Of a stretch of DNA of 64,000 bases, positions 20,049-32,787 are shown in pieces. The notes beneath the pieces were generated by a model. That model was not told where the DNA came from, did not search any database, and saw only the letters and a list, made by a program, of their open reading frames with translations. The first letter of the stretch is position 1, and each line of letters begins with the position of its first letter. Both the position numbers and the translations under genes were made by a program. Source of the stretch: Naematelia aurantialba (lineage: Eukaryota > Basidiomycota > Tremellomycetes > Tremellales > Naemateliaceae). The DNA is taken from positions 1-64,000 of the forward strand of contig JAKFAO010000013.1 of assembly GCA_021527695.1 (NCBI GenBank), written 5' to 3'.

Positions 20049-22252
20049 ATGGCACGCAGCAGTCCAGTCAAGGAGAGCACTCTGAATCGGTTGCTGCCGT
20101 ATGGCTTCCTGTGCACTGTCGGCCCGAGCGTCACTGCTGCGACAAACCTGTTTGTTGTGGTGAGTCACCTTGCCTCTGGCCAGTTCCTGTAGTTGCTGGT
20201 TGATGGCTCACGTTGCACACAGCGGTATGTCATCTGTCGTTACTATGTGCATTCTCGTGATTCCTCACATGGTCCGGAGCCTGGCGATGAGACGTGCAAC
20301 ACACCGAGCATCGAGGCGATTGCCGGGTCGGTCATGGCTGGCTTGGCAACGCTCGACGGGGTCTGCTGTAAGCTATGCCGTACCGTTTTTGACAGCTCCG
20401 GCGATCATACGGGGTCCACGGGAAGCGAGCGACTGACAACGATGATAGCATTCTTGTCGAGCAGCTATATCCAGTTCCTAGCCGATCGGTTCGGTCGCCG
20501 TCCACTTTTGATCACTCTCCCTCTTCTGGCCACGGTCTCCACCCTGGCCATGCCCATTACGTGTGAGTGCAGCGTAGGTGGCAAGAGATATGTCGACAGG
20601 TGAAGCTGACGATTGCCAGTCTGGTGGAACAACCAGGTCGGTCTTTCGGGAAGAAATTCAGGTTGCTCGACTGATCATTCAGGTCGCCATGTGGATTCTC
20701 CTGATCACCAACGGGGTCTTTGTCTCTGCGTCATCAAAGTCGGTGTTTGTGCCGACTCTTTGCGTCGCGGACGTTGCATCAGATACTACGCGGTATGTTC
20801 GGATGGGGATGGTCTGCTCTCAAGCTCATCGCCAGGACTCACTTTTACTCTCGACTAGAAGCGGTTGGGCTCCTAGGACCTGTGCTTGCTTTCAGTACGC
20901 ATCGACCCATATCGTACAAACCTGCATTCGGCTCACAGACCAGTCGCTTCCGCTCTCATGTCGAGATATAGTCCGATCATCACCATGCCCTACTACGTCG
21001 CCCTAGGCAGTCAACTGCTTGCTTCGATATATGCTGCCTTGCTCATTCCTGAGACCCGCCGATTGGAAGGCAAACAAGGCGATGAAGCCGAGAGCTCAGA
21101 CAACGAGTCCGAAGACGGGGAGGGCGTCATTCTGCAGGACGCCATTATTGCACCCGTCAGACCACTGGCACTGTTACTGCCTCATCGGGACAGTGAGACG
21201 GGGCAATGGAATTGGAGGTTGTTTATCCTCACCATCAGTCTTCTGGCTACCACAGCAGGCGTAGGTCACTATGCAGAACGCTTCATGGCTTGGAGGTGGA
21301 TGCTGATGCTGTTGTACAGACAGTCTTTATGTCCACCGCATCTCTCCTGTTCCTAAGCGACAAGTTTCAATTCAATCCTGAAAATGCAAGTTCACTCACA
21401 TTCACACTACTCCAATGTCCTGCAACAGACGGGACGCTGATAAGAAGGGCAGAACGCCTGGTTTCTCGCCTACCTGACATGCCTTCGTCTCGGTTACCTC
21501 GTGTTCATCTTCCCTCTGGTCCTCAAATATGGGCGCAGACTCTTCGCCTGGGTAGAAGAGCGGAGAAAGAACGCTGCAAGAGGATCAAGGGAGAGTCGAC
21601 CGTTATTGGGACGTCAGGGAAGCTTGGTCAGTGAAGGGGGTGAGAACGAGACGAATCACTTCGACGTCAGTGCATGCTTGGTTCTGTGTCCGCTGGGACC
21701 GACTGATCTTGCGGGCAGGTGATCCTCGCTTTCTTATCGGTGGTCATCGATGCCGTGTCTCTCAGCTTTGTCACGCTGGCAACAGGCGTCAAGCAGGTCC
21801 TGGGCTGTGGGCTCACTTCCACCTTTATGTGGTGTGACGTGCTGATAACTGGCAGCGTTCGCGGGCTTCGCTTTCGGTGCTGGCGACAATCCCAGCTTCA
21901 AGTCGGTGTTCGTCTCCGCAGTCCCTCCGGAACACGCCAGTGAGGCTCCCAGATTCGTGCCAGAGCCTTTACGTTATGCTGATGCTTATATATCAGGTGA
22001 AGCACTGGCAGCGCTCGACATGGTATTGGCAGTGGCCAAGCTCGCATCGCCGCCCTTATTGGGTAGCTTGTATGCAGCATTCGTGAAAGCCGGTCGACCA
22101 GAGTTGGTTTTCCTAGCAGCCGGGGTGGGTCCCTACCTGCTACACATAGCCCCCAACTGACAATATCTCTTCAGGGCTTCTGTGCTGTTGGTGCCGTGTT
22201 TATTGCTCCATTGGTGTTTGCGGGTCGGACATCGAATCGCAAATGCCATTAG
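20049..22252 (+). CDS. MFS transporter with long central acidic loop
   Basis: Membrane transporter of the major facilitator superfamily, substrate unknown. Start 20049 gives MARSSPVKESTLNRLLPYGF. Helix-rich exons follow: SSYIQFLADRFGRRPLL with the loop 2-3 motif A (DRFGRRP), VAMWILLITNGVFVSASS, and MPYYVALGSQLLASIYAALLIPETRR. A cytosolic loop of about 50 residues (EAESSDNESEDGEG) precedes FILTISLLATT, FPLVLKYGRRLF, VILAFLSVVIDAVSLSF, LDMVLAVAKLASPPLLGSLY and GAVFIAPLVFAG. The stop is TAG at 22250-22252. About ten short introns make the exact exon set uncertain. It follows TEX1 by about 250 bp on the same strand. Confidence 0.72.
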
Positions 22253-22475
22253 GTTCAGATGTGTTATCATGTCGAGAGATCGACCGTATCATTCAGACGG
22301 CATCAGTTTCCTGTGTTTTGCGAGCACTTTGGTCATGACCATACAGCGGACACCTGGGTAGACGAGGGGAGCCACCGGGTAGGCCGGTGCATGCATGCTT
22401 GTCACCTCAAATGCATATCGACTTACAACAGCGAATGCGCTTCTTTGTTCTTTGTTTTCCTTCTTACACGCCGAC

Positions 22476-23952
22476 TCAAGACCGCCGCGCCGTCTGCTCT
22501 ACCGCATGGACAATCTCCTCGTCAGGATCCCTCAGATCGTCAGCTTTGCGACGGACCTTGCCAGCGCCTGCCTCGTCCAGCGCTGCGGATCGACGGCGAA
22601 GTCCATAAGGCTCGACGAGCGCCTGTAGCTGCGGCCAGAGCTGATCGAGGGCGCGCAGGTCGTCAGGCACGGCTATCTGAGGGGTTGAGGCGAGAAGGGG
22701 AGATACCTCATCGGAGGTGGATCCACTCAGCGAGATGAGCGACTCGGGGTACGCTTTGGCAAAATACTGCTGTACGTCAGACGACGACTCCCGGACAGGG
22801 TAGGTGCCACAACGTACCTCTAATAACGGCGCGGTAGACTCGTAATACGCTTGTAAGCGTTTCGAGAACGTCTCCTATAGCGGACAGGCATCAGACTCGT
22901 GTGAAGAAGATGGCCGACGAAGCTTACTGGGGTGTCATCCGGCCTCTTGCTCAGCGGCTCCCCAGTGATATCGTCCTTCCCTGGCACCTTTGGCGCCGAG
23001 TAGGTGGAGTTGTATACGCGGCCAGAGGGCAGGTGGACCCAGCGGGCTATGTAGAGTCAATAAAAACGGATCATGTGCAGAACAATACATGGATCCTATA
23101 GAGCTCTAGGAAAGGGGTGACCTTTTTTTGGGCGACGGTGGACTCACAAGCTATGCGAGCCATGATCACCGAGTCCGGGACGTTGAGATGAACGATCATG
23201 TTCAGTGGCCGGCCCTGACAAGATCAGGATACACCAACGGTGTCGCAACTCAAACCAACTTCGGCAAGTAGAACCGAGTCAAGGAGCTCGCCTTGATGGA
23301 GTGTTCTGGGAAATCCGTCAATGATCCAGCTCTGCAACTGTCAGTGTAGCGCTACATGAGCTGCACAGAGGTGTATACCTTGCCACGCAGTCTATCCAGC
23401 TCGGTTTTGACGATCTCCAGCATGAGCTCGTCGGACACGAGGCCTTGTGCAGTCAGGACCCAGTTGCCAAAAATCCTTGAATTTGCTTACCACCACTTGC
23501 AACCACCTCCTCCGCCTTCCGTCCTACATCACTCTTCGCTGCTATTTCCTTTCGTAGCACGTCTCCGGTCGAGACAAAAGAGATATCATATAGCTGAACA
23601 AGCCTAACCTCTGTCAGCAGCATCCCACCTCAAGCATATCAGCTCACCGAGCGCTAAGTGTTCCCTGTACGTTTCAGTAAGCTGCTCGTGCCACCATCCT
23701 ACCACTCACCTTGCCGCTGCCTGGCTTTCCGAATACCAACATCCGCAGACCCTCTTCGCTAGCCTGATATCCCTCTGACTGGCTAGCCGCGTTGGACAGC
23801 GAGGCCTTGAGCTTATCAACCATCGACTCTATCGTTTCTCCAGCGGTAGGGGTGTGACAAGGCGGAGAGCGAGAGAAGGAACGAGCTTGGAGAAAGTAAT
23901 GTGGACGAAGCAGGACCCGGACTCGAAAGGGCATCAGACAGGGCACCGACAT
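22476..23952 (-). CDS. Adenylate kinase, mitochondrial AK2/AK3 type
   Basis: Transfers phosphate between nucleoside tri- and monophosphates (AMP plus ATP or GTP). Start 23952 gives [20 protein letters not shown], an Arg-rich, acid-free presequence that fits mitochondrial import. The P-loop is [17 protein letters not shown] (across an intron). Then come [20 protein letters not shown] (AMP site), [19 protein letters not shown] (core DGFPR), [11 protein letters not shown] and the LID region [12 protein letters not shown]...[10 protein letters not shown]. The LID has no zinc cysteines and resembles GTP:AMP phosphotransferases. A C-terminal extension of about 50 charged residues ([22 protein letters not shown]) is not part of the core fold. 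It is divergent from the next gene with about 290 bp between starts. Confidence 0.9.
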
Positions 23953-24244
23953 GTTGAAACGGGCAGAACTCGACCGACAGGGCCAAGCCAGGAGTCCGCA
24001 ACGTTCTGCCGGGTGCTTGAAAGTCCGTTTAACCTCCAAGGCTACGCCGTGTAGGCTTTGTCCCAAGACAGCGGAGGATAGGCCGGGGATGGCGACAAAC
24101 GTATTAAGCGCGTGTCGACGGAACCAAATTTCTCGCGTTGTTTCCTCCTTCTCTCCGTCCATTCTTCGTCTTCCCTCTTGCTGTCGCTGTTTCTCCCAAC
24201 ATCCCCCAGGTATATATGCTCAGAGACGGGTCTGTGGCTACCTG

Positions 24245-27200
24245 ATGCGCAAGAAAAGCGCCCTGGCCAGGACTCTGTCCCCCGAACGGAGATGGCGATG
24301 GCTCCTCGCGTCGGCGGTTCTCATCGTAGTCATCGTCTTCTGTCTGGAACAGGCTGTGGGTATCTCCCAGAGAGCAGAGCTGATCGACCAGGAGTTGCTA
24401 GATCTGCGATCTAGATCTGTTGCTGGCTGGCGTAGTAAGGCGTCCCCCTCTCATAAGCCGCATGTCGCCGTCGGGCAGACGTATGAGGGCGAGCTGGTCA
24501 TGCCCAAGGCCGCGGGACGGGTCCTCATAACTGGAGGCGGTGGAATGATTGGTGCGTCAAAGGGCGAGCATATGCTGACAACAGGCAAACAAATCATCCG
24601 TCGTCTGCTGTCTACCGACACACCCATTACCGTGCTGGATCTTGTCTTCTTCAACGACGAACTTGAAGTGCTCCGACGAGATTTTCCCACCGCCGATCTG
24701 AAAGTCGTCATTGGCGACATCCGAGATCAGGCTGTTCTAGCCAAGGCGATGACTCCTGATGTGACCGGCTGTATCCACCTTGCGGCAGTATCTAGAGTGC
24801 TCTGGTGTCTGGAGAATGAGCGCGACTGCGAGGACGTCAACGTGCGAGGAACTGGTGCGGTCCTACAGGCATTCAAAGGAGATTGGTTTATCCAAGCTAG
24901 TTCCCGAGAAGTGCGTGTCGCCTGGTTGTGCATGGTTCCGATGATTGTTGCTCACACGAGTTGCAGGTCTATGGATCAGCTACATCCTTCCCTGTCGTCG
25001 AGGACACTCCCCATAGCCCGGCAAATGTTTATGGCTCCTCAAAGGCTCTCGCCGAGGACGTCATTCAGCAGCATGTGGCCAAACGCTCGCAAATGGGGTT
25101 ACGATCAATCAACGTCATTCAACTACGTTTCTCAAACGTCTATGGAAGCCCCGCGGACCATCGCGAGAGGTTGATTCCGGCTATCATGACGAATGCCTTG
25201 TCAAATCGGCCGATTCAGATTGTTGGAGGCGACCAGGATGTGAGTATCCTTAAAGATCCGGCTGATTTTAGCTTGATATGGTCAACATTCATGATGTGGT
25301 AGATGCAGTGTCTCTGGCAGTAAACCGCCTGGAGGAGCGATCGATGTCGTCCGAGCCAACAATTGGGGAAATCGAGACCTTCAATGTGGGAACGAGCGCC
25401 TCAACCTCTGCTATGGAGCTCATCCGGAAAATATTGGCAATGACCAACTCCTCATCGCCTCTTCAAACCATTCCCGGTGATGCACGCTTTCCCGATCGCT
25501 ACGTTGGCAGCACAGTCAAATCATCCGAAGTTCTCGGCTACAAAGCCCGAGTCAGCATGGATGAGGGTTTGCATCGCTTAGCTATGGAATACCTGGGCGA
25601 AACCATCAATTACTTGGAGCAAAAATTGGAGACTGACTGTTCCACGGCAGATGGCTATAGCTTGGCAGACCTCCTCGAGCTTGACGGCTGCTCAGGAACG
25701 ATCGCCGCCGACATCGACGGTCAACCCATGTACGCATGCCGTATTGACGAAGAGGAAGGTGCCTTGCCGACATACGGCTGGCGTGACGAAGACGAGACGA
25801 CTAGCTGGATTTTCAAGGTGGAGCCAAGTCAAGGGCAAGCTGCCATCCGCTTTGCACGTCACGGGGGTGATGGGTCTCTGGAGTACTTCGAGGCACTCGA
25901 AGATGGCCGTCTTCTGGGATCACAGTCGGAGTTTCTTGCAGACGTGGACCCGACCACGGGCTACATCAGTCTCTCCTTTGCTTCCTCCGGTGCGCCCTTG
26001 GTACCCTCACACAATGTCAAGGGAAAGGCCGACAAATTTGGATTCCGTATAACACCCTTCTGCTGCCCGGGAAAGCCTTCGCCTTGGCCGTTCTTCCGCG
26101 CAGATCCTCTTGCTTCTGCCATTAGCGATCAGCGTCGAGAAACCGTCCGCCACTTCAACGCGTCCCAGCGAGACACCTTATGTCATCGTCTAGAAGACGC
26201 GTTTGAAGTTGCTCAGAACAAGCTGGCTCGACTGCAAGCATATCCCTCCCCAATTGCGCTCGAACAGGCTTCGCTGCCTACTGGTGCGCCGTTTGAATGG
26301 CGGACGAGGAATCTCGATACCTGCACCAACCTCTGCGATCACCCCACTATTTGTATCGATACGGGCAAGTGTGCATGCGGTCAAGCAGCTTGTGTACCTC
26401 GTGCACGCTTCCCATTCGCATCTCACGCCAATCTACCCGATCTTTCCTACCCGTCCCCCAAGATTGACTGGAACACCATCACCGGGCATGACCCAGACGT
26501 ACTGGTGGATCAGGTGGCTAGATCATCTTGGCTTAACGTGCTTCGACCTGGAGCGAGGCGGTATCTCAGTCGATTTCCTGAATTTCCAGTGGTCAATCTT
26601 ACGAAGCTTCCGGATGACGTCCAGCAACATCGCGACCACGACCCTGACGAGTACGACAGATTACAGACAGCGTGGCACGGGTGTTTCAGCGCGGATTCAG
26701 TGATGGAACGCGGCATCAAAGCGCTGAGCCAGGAGTATACAGACGAGAGCCTCGTCTTCATGCCTTACTACGCCATGACGCTCAATGTATGTTCTACTTG
26801 TGGCGCTCGACTGACAACAGTTCCCTCCCGTTGAGGCTTGGGCCGAGAATGCTTTGATCAATCATATTCCCCCTGACTTCGACACCACTCGCATGATTGT
26901 TCCTTTCACTTTTGATTGGGGTCGATGCAACACCGTGTTGCACAACCTCTTCAGGGTCCGCGACTGGAGCCAGCCGCCCCCTTCACTGGACCGTATCTCA
27001 TCCTGGCAGCCCATGGGCGACCTCAACAGTCCTTGTGAGTCGATCATGCAAGGCGGCACTCATGTCAGGTTACTATATGGATCAGGATGTTGTAATACCC
27101 GCTCGAACGTGCTTGCAGGATAAGCTGCGGGAGACGTACGGGGACATGACGCGCGTGCGACCGAGTCGCCAACGTTCGATATTAGTGACATTCAAGGGAT

Positions 27201-27810
27201 CGTTGAACGGTGCTGGCTCATCTGTACGGCAAAAGATCATGTGTGATCGGCCTTACAAGCACATGGAATCGAAGCTCGTCGGCGGCAATTCGTTGGCGGT
27301 GTACTGGAATAGAATGAAACCTGGGGCAGATTACTTGCAGACGATCGGAGACTCTGTGTTTTGTCCCCTACCGCGAGGGACGACTGGTGCGTAGCCACCG
27401 AGTTGAAATTCTGGGGTACTGATGCATGTCAGGCTGGGCAACTCGGAGCATCGATGTCATTTATGCGTACGCCGTCATATCGGCTTGTAGAGTCGAGCTG
27501 ACGTTGTCACAGCGGGTGCATACCGGTTTTGATTGGAGATCAGACCCATCATCCATTCTGGGATATGCTCGATTGGCCCAAGTTTTCGATTCAGATCAAC
27601 GACGACGAACTGGACCATCTCGAGTCGATCTTGCTCGAGAGGTACACGTGGGAGGATGTGCAGCGGATGCAGACGAATCTCATGTTGGTTAGAGATGCGT
27701 TCTTGTACCCTGCCGAGGGGAACATGGAGGCGAATCTGAAGGATCGGGGGCCGTTCTACTTTGCTCTCCACGGGACGGCATTGTACAGGATGACACGGTA
27801 TCCGCAATAG
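24245..27810 (+). CDS. Golgi-type fusion: NAD-dependent sugar epimerase/dehydratase plus exostosin-like GT47
   Basis: A predicted type II membrane enzyme, about 1,060 aa. Start 24245 gives a short basic tail, then one membrane segment (WLLASAVLIVVIVFCLEQAV). An extended SDR domain follows: GGGGMIG nucleotide loop, GDIRD, CIHLAAVSRV, ASSREVYGS, and VYGSSKALAED (catalytic Tyr-x3-Lys), then RFSNVYGSP. A central region of about 250 residues is unassigned and may be beta-rich. A six-Cys EGF-like patch (CTNLCDHPTICIDTGKCACG) precedes an exostosin domain: MPYYAMTL, DQDVVIPARTC, LVTFKGSLNG, SVFCPLPRGTTGW and GCIPVLIGDQTHHPFWDML. SDRs of this kind make nucleotide sugars such as UDP-xylose, and GT47 enzymes transfer sugars such as xylose, glucuronate or galactose. 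The fusion suggests a donor-making transferase for cell-wall or capsule glycan. TAG is at 27808-27810. Confidence 0.87.
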
Positions 27811-28277
27811 AGTTGAGACGGATCCATAGAGTCATCGGAACGAGGTTTCAAGGGTTCAGGGACGAGGCGGGACAATCTACGAAGATCTTCAAGGACAATA
27901 TGTTGTATCCATACATCACACCTGGGGACATGCGATCTATGATCTATGACATCTATCATTGCACGACGTATCATCACCCGAGCTATCATTGCACGATATA
28001 TCATTGCCCGAGGGCATACAATGGTGCAGCGGGGAGTAGCTAGAGGCATGCAGACCAATACAGTTTCCAGCCATAGCGGTTCGGACGGTGAAGACATGCA
28101 ACGCGACAATGCACAACCGAATCGCGGATGCATGATATCTGCCTGCATGTACAAACTCTGCTAGCCAGTCGCGTCATTCACGCTGCCTCCACCATTACAA
28201 CGCTCGCAGCCTTTCCACGCAATGCAAGCCACGCACCACAAACCGCAGTCTGTATCTCGACACCTCGAGCACTCGGT
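27811..28277. other. Spacer with a 30-bp direct duplication
   Basis: Tail-to-tail spacer of about 470 bp between the GT47 fusion and glutamate dehydrogenase genes. A 30-bp unit (CTATCATTGCACGA...) is repeated at 27953-27982 and 27983-28012 with a few transitions. No gene was seen. Confidence 0.55.
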
Positions 28278-31200
28278 CTACTGAGCGAGCTTTGAGAAGA
28301 AGTGGAAAAAGTCGACGTTGCTCGCTGTCATGCTGCATTCGTAAATGTAATTTGAGCTGACCCAGGCCGACCACACGGCGCGTTGGTACTGCAGCGCTTC
28401 GTCAGCGCTCCTGCTCACTGGATACAAGGCGAAAATAGAACACTGACCTGCTCGGGCAATCGCGACATGAGCGTGTCCAGCCCAACCTTGTCCACCAACG
28501 TACGCGGGATCGCCCGGGAGAGGACGTTCTTCCTACTCTGGAGGTTCTCGTATAGGTCCGATACCTCGAGCTCGTTCTGCAGCTCGTTCAGCGAGGATGA
28601 AAGTGCATCGGAAATGCCCGTGCGGCTCTTGGTCCCCTTGGACCGATGCCACTCTTTCGTGATGCACGAATACTCGGCGGCGGCGTTCTCGCAAATCTTC
28701 TGCTGGATATCGCGCACGTAACTTTGATCTGTCAAAGTCAGGTCACGGACCAACAAAGCGCAGGCACAGCTCACAGAACGGCGACGATTTGCCGTCTTTA
28801 AATATCATCAGATCCAGGTATTCAGAATCCGTCAGACCAAGACCGGCCAGCACTTCAAGCGAAGAAGATGTCACACCTCCCTGAGAAATGGGTCAGTTCC
28901 ATGGTCATATTTGCATAGCGCGAATATACCTTGTTGGTACTCGAGTCCTTGAACAGTACCACGCCCTTCTTCTCCAGGTAGAAGCGCGCTTGCTGGGTGA
29001 AGAAGAGATTTGCACCCTCAACAACGTACTTGAAGTGAGGCTTGCCATCTGAATCGACAAGATTGGCCACATTCGAGATGTTGACGGCCTCAGGTCTTTC
29101 ACCGCTGTCAGCAAGACGACAGAAGGGCAAATGATGTGACGCACCGACCACCACAAGGCACAAACAGATCGGCCTTGACTCGGAAGTGGAAATTGTTACG
29201 GAAATCTGTACCGTCGGGTACGATTTCGCCGGCTGATCACGCGTTAAATACTGGGTGCTATGAGAATTGCACTGGACTTACAAGGCAGCTGGACGTCCTG
29301 TTCTTCTACCAGCACTTGATAGCCCTCTGGACTGAGCTTGGCCTTGGAGAAGTGATTGATCGGCTTGCGCGCCTTGGCCAAACGCACGAGCTCGCCTCGA
29401 TCGAGACCCGCGGGATCGTACAGAACGCCAGAGCCATCGATGATTGCGACTGTCTTGTCCTTTGAAAGCAGAATTTCATCTGAGTCCGTTAGCCTCTAAT
29501 AGTCTCCGGATAGAAAACAGATTCACTAGAACCAAGATCACCGTCGGGACCGCCCGTCTGAAACTACAAATTGTCAGCTGCCATACTGCAGACCTCAGCC
29601 TGAACTGACTTTAGTCACATCCTTCTCGTTGAGGCCATGCGCTTTGAGCACACCAATGATATATTGCCTGACGCTCAAGCTGGTCATGCCATCTTTGCAC
29701 TGTCAGCCTTTGCCATCTTGTTTATAACACGAGACTGACAAGCATCATGAGGAATACCACCAAGCATCTCGGCACTCTTGCCTGTCGTGAACGACTTCCA
29801 CCACGTCGCGCTCCGCGTTCGCGCATGCTCGGCTGCCCAGTCCATGAGATCGGCAGTGTTCTTCATTGTCAGTTTGTCTCGACTTGCTACTTCGGAGCCC
29901 ACCTCGTCGGGTCCAAAGAAGAGGATCTCTGGGTCTTGCCTACCGGATACATCGACAATAGGGCCTTTGATGCCAGGCGTCTGGCCGGGAATAAGCAGAT
30001 CGATGATTGACTAATGCCAGTTCAGCTCATGTTTGCAAGCCCAACTACTGGCACCTACGTCGACGTATTTCTCAAAGCACTGTCGGTAGTTTGCGTCGAG
30101 TGATGGCAAAATAGTGCCCTTGGCACCACCTTCCGGTATGTCCTTGTTTTCTGACAGCGGTTCAGCCGGGCAGGGATCGGTGGGGATGCAAGGCACAAGA
30201 CTCACTCAGGTTCTGTGTAGCGGCCAGTGCGTAATTCTCATCGAACAGAGTTCGTACATTCGAGTTGTAGTTCCTGCATCATCAGCAACAGTCGAGGGAT
30301 TTGCATCACGACGACTCACTCTTTACCTCTGGAGCGGATGATACGGATTCCTCCACGGGCGACGTCGCGAAAGCGGACGTGGAAGCCGCGGAAGTCTGAA
30401 CCAACAACGAAGAACATTCCAAATGGCTGTTTGGGATATTCGACTTCGGGCAAGAACCGAGGGTCCAGACGGAAACTTAGGGCGACCTCTTCACGTACAT
30501 TAGTTCTGCCCTTGACTCTCTGGATAATATACGTACTTGTTGGCTGATAGAAGTTGGACTTGAGCACATGCTTGTTGAAGACCAACAGAGCCTCCAGAAT
30601 CTGGAAAGCATGTTGATTCGTTGCCGTCTTGCGGATCTTGAGATACAGATCTTCGTCCGAGAGAGGCTGCTCAGTCTTCAGGCGCTGGAACGATAGGGTA
30701 GGCGTGAGCTGAGATGCTTCATCTGCAGCAGGATCTGCAACATGTAAGCCAAGGCGTGGGCAAATGCGACGCAGGGAGCTCACAATGGATCATAGCGAAG
30801 TTGATGTACAGCATACGGATCTAGCTTCACTCAGCATGCCGCTTATGATGCCCTCGGCAACTTACGAGATCCGGATGCGACTGGATGACCTCACGGATAC
30901 TCTCCCTGGTGAAGGTTTCCTCCCTGAATCTTGTCTTGATCTTGTTCAGCACCTCTGCATGATCAGGATTGTTATCGTCGAGGGCTAACGCCAGTCAACT
31001 CGAAATTCTGCTCTAGAGAAATACTGAACCCACCATTCTTGAGAGCAAGGTAGGTAGGTCCGAGGCGGTTGCAGAAGTGTTGCGCAAATATCCAACCGAC
31101 ATAGGCGTAGGTAGCCTCTTGGACCGCATGCTGATGGTCCTCCTCCCCAGAAAGCGAGAACTGACAGGTCAGCGTTTTTGCACACAGAAACAGAATAAGA

Positions 31201-32787
31201 GCGACTGACGAATGGGTTATCGGGGAGACAGTACAGCAGAGATGCCTCGCGAACGACTTGGTATATAGAGTGTTCAATTGGTGGAGCTCTAGTGTTTGGC
31301 AAGGGGTTCAGGTACATAGCTATGAATCGTCAGTGGATTCATCGTGAACGAGTTATCCTCACAAATGATGCTGACGCCATTTGCGAATTGCTCGACGTAT
31401 TTGCGGGCGGAGCTGGAGAGCCATCAGTCCACTCTAATGACGACAAACTTACTATAATCCGTAAAAGTGATACAACTCTGACAGCGCTGAGAAGAACTGG
31501 CATGTCCCGCCCATTCTGTATGCATCAGCTGTGAATCAGACGTCGTCGATGCCTCAATTCACTTGTAGCCAATGACCACGCGCCTCTCGCGACTGTCCTC
31601 CACCTCGAACATCTCGATGACTGGGCCATCCCGCCTCTCCACCTCATCCATGACACTTTGATAAATCTCAAGGGTGTTATCGCTCGCTTTCTCGAGAAAG
31701 CTTGCGTCGGATACTGAGCGGATATCGGTTTTGCCTGCCGGCGTCTTTGTCGGACCGGAGGACGGGAAGACACATCGGGAGATAAAGTAACATCGAAGTT
31801 GTTGCGTGATTGTACTTGAGATGGCACCGGCTGACCGGTAGGTCTCGAGACGATATGCTTTCGAGGGGGAGGAAGCGTCGAGGAATTCTGAATCGATTCT
31901 GGCATGCGTCAAGCAAACGGCCGGGGACATACGATGATCTGCTTACCTCTTCTCAACGATCGCGCCTGGGCCTTCTTTCACAGTGACGCCAGCCTTGGAG
32001 GTATGGATGAAAACAGCGCCTTCTTTGGCACCGCCTTTCTCGCCCTCTGGTGTGACCTTTTCCAAGTCGATCACAAGCTTCTCCGGGTCATGTTTAGTGT
32101 ACGCAAGGAGCTTAGCAGAGTACAATGCCAGAATGTGGTCAGAGATCGCGGCAGGGGTCTCGGCCAGACTGAAAATCAGCTTCTAGCAACGTGCACCTAG
32201 ACGAGGGCAAGAGAACAACCGAGGTCACGGGAATCCGCTATACGTACAAGTAGGTATTGTCGATACCTGTCTTGCGTCAGCATCCAACTCACCACACCAT
32301 AGCGACCAACTCACCAAGTTGGTTGTAGAACCAATCGACTTCTCCAGAGACGAGCTCCTGCGGCATGAATCCAGAGTCGGAGAGGATGCGGGCGACCTGA
32401 GACTGCTGTGAGGCCTTGAGAGGGAATGGGGAGGATTTGTAGCCTCTGTAATGGGCGACGAGGGCCAGTCCAAGAGAAAGACCACAGGATGAGGCGATAA
32501 TTTGATGGGAATGGGTGGCAGAAGGACCCGCTCATCAGCACATGATGACTGGTGACGCGGTCAGAGCCTGTCACTCACATGGTGTCTTTGCGGATACGCT
32601 GAACGCTGTCCCCGCTTCCTTGGCGCGATAGAGCTGGTTTGGCACCATTGACGAGCTTCTCAACCTGGGCCGGCATGGGTAGTGCTGTCTGCGCGCGTCA
32701 GTCGACGCCTAAGGATGGGGATGACGCTATGTAGACTCTCAAGCCGCTCACCTGATCACCTGGATCTATGCCGCTGGGAGTCGACAT
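28278..32787 (-). CDS. GDH2: NAD-specific glutamate dehydrogenase (large fungal type)
   Basis: Oxidises glutamate to 2-oxoglutarate and ammonia, feeding nitrogen and carbon catabolism. Start 32787 (MSTPSGIDPGDQ), stop TAG at 28278-28280 after FFHFFSKLAQ. About 20 short exons. Diagnostic stretches run in order: LSFRLDPRFLPEVEYPKQPF, FFVVGSDFRGFHVRFRDVARGG (substrate-binding region), PDEVGSEVASRDKLTMKNTADLMDWAAEHA, ARTRSATWWKSFTTGKSAEMLGG, KPHFKYVVEGANLFFTQQARFYLEKKG (NAD domain), and a helical tail. Size (about 1,050 aa) and order match the large fungal and animal-mitochondrion-unrelated GDH2 class. It lies tail-to-tail with the GT47 fusion. No broken exon was seen. Confidence 0.92.
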
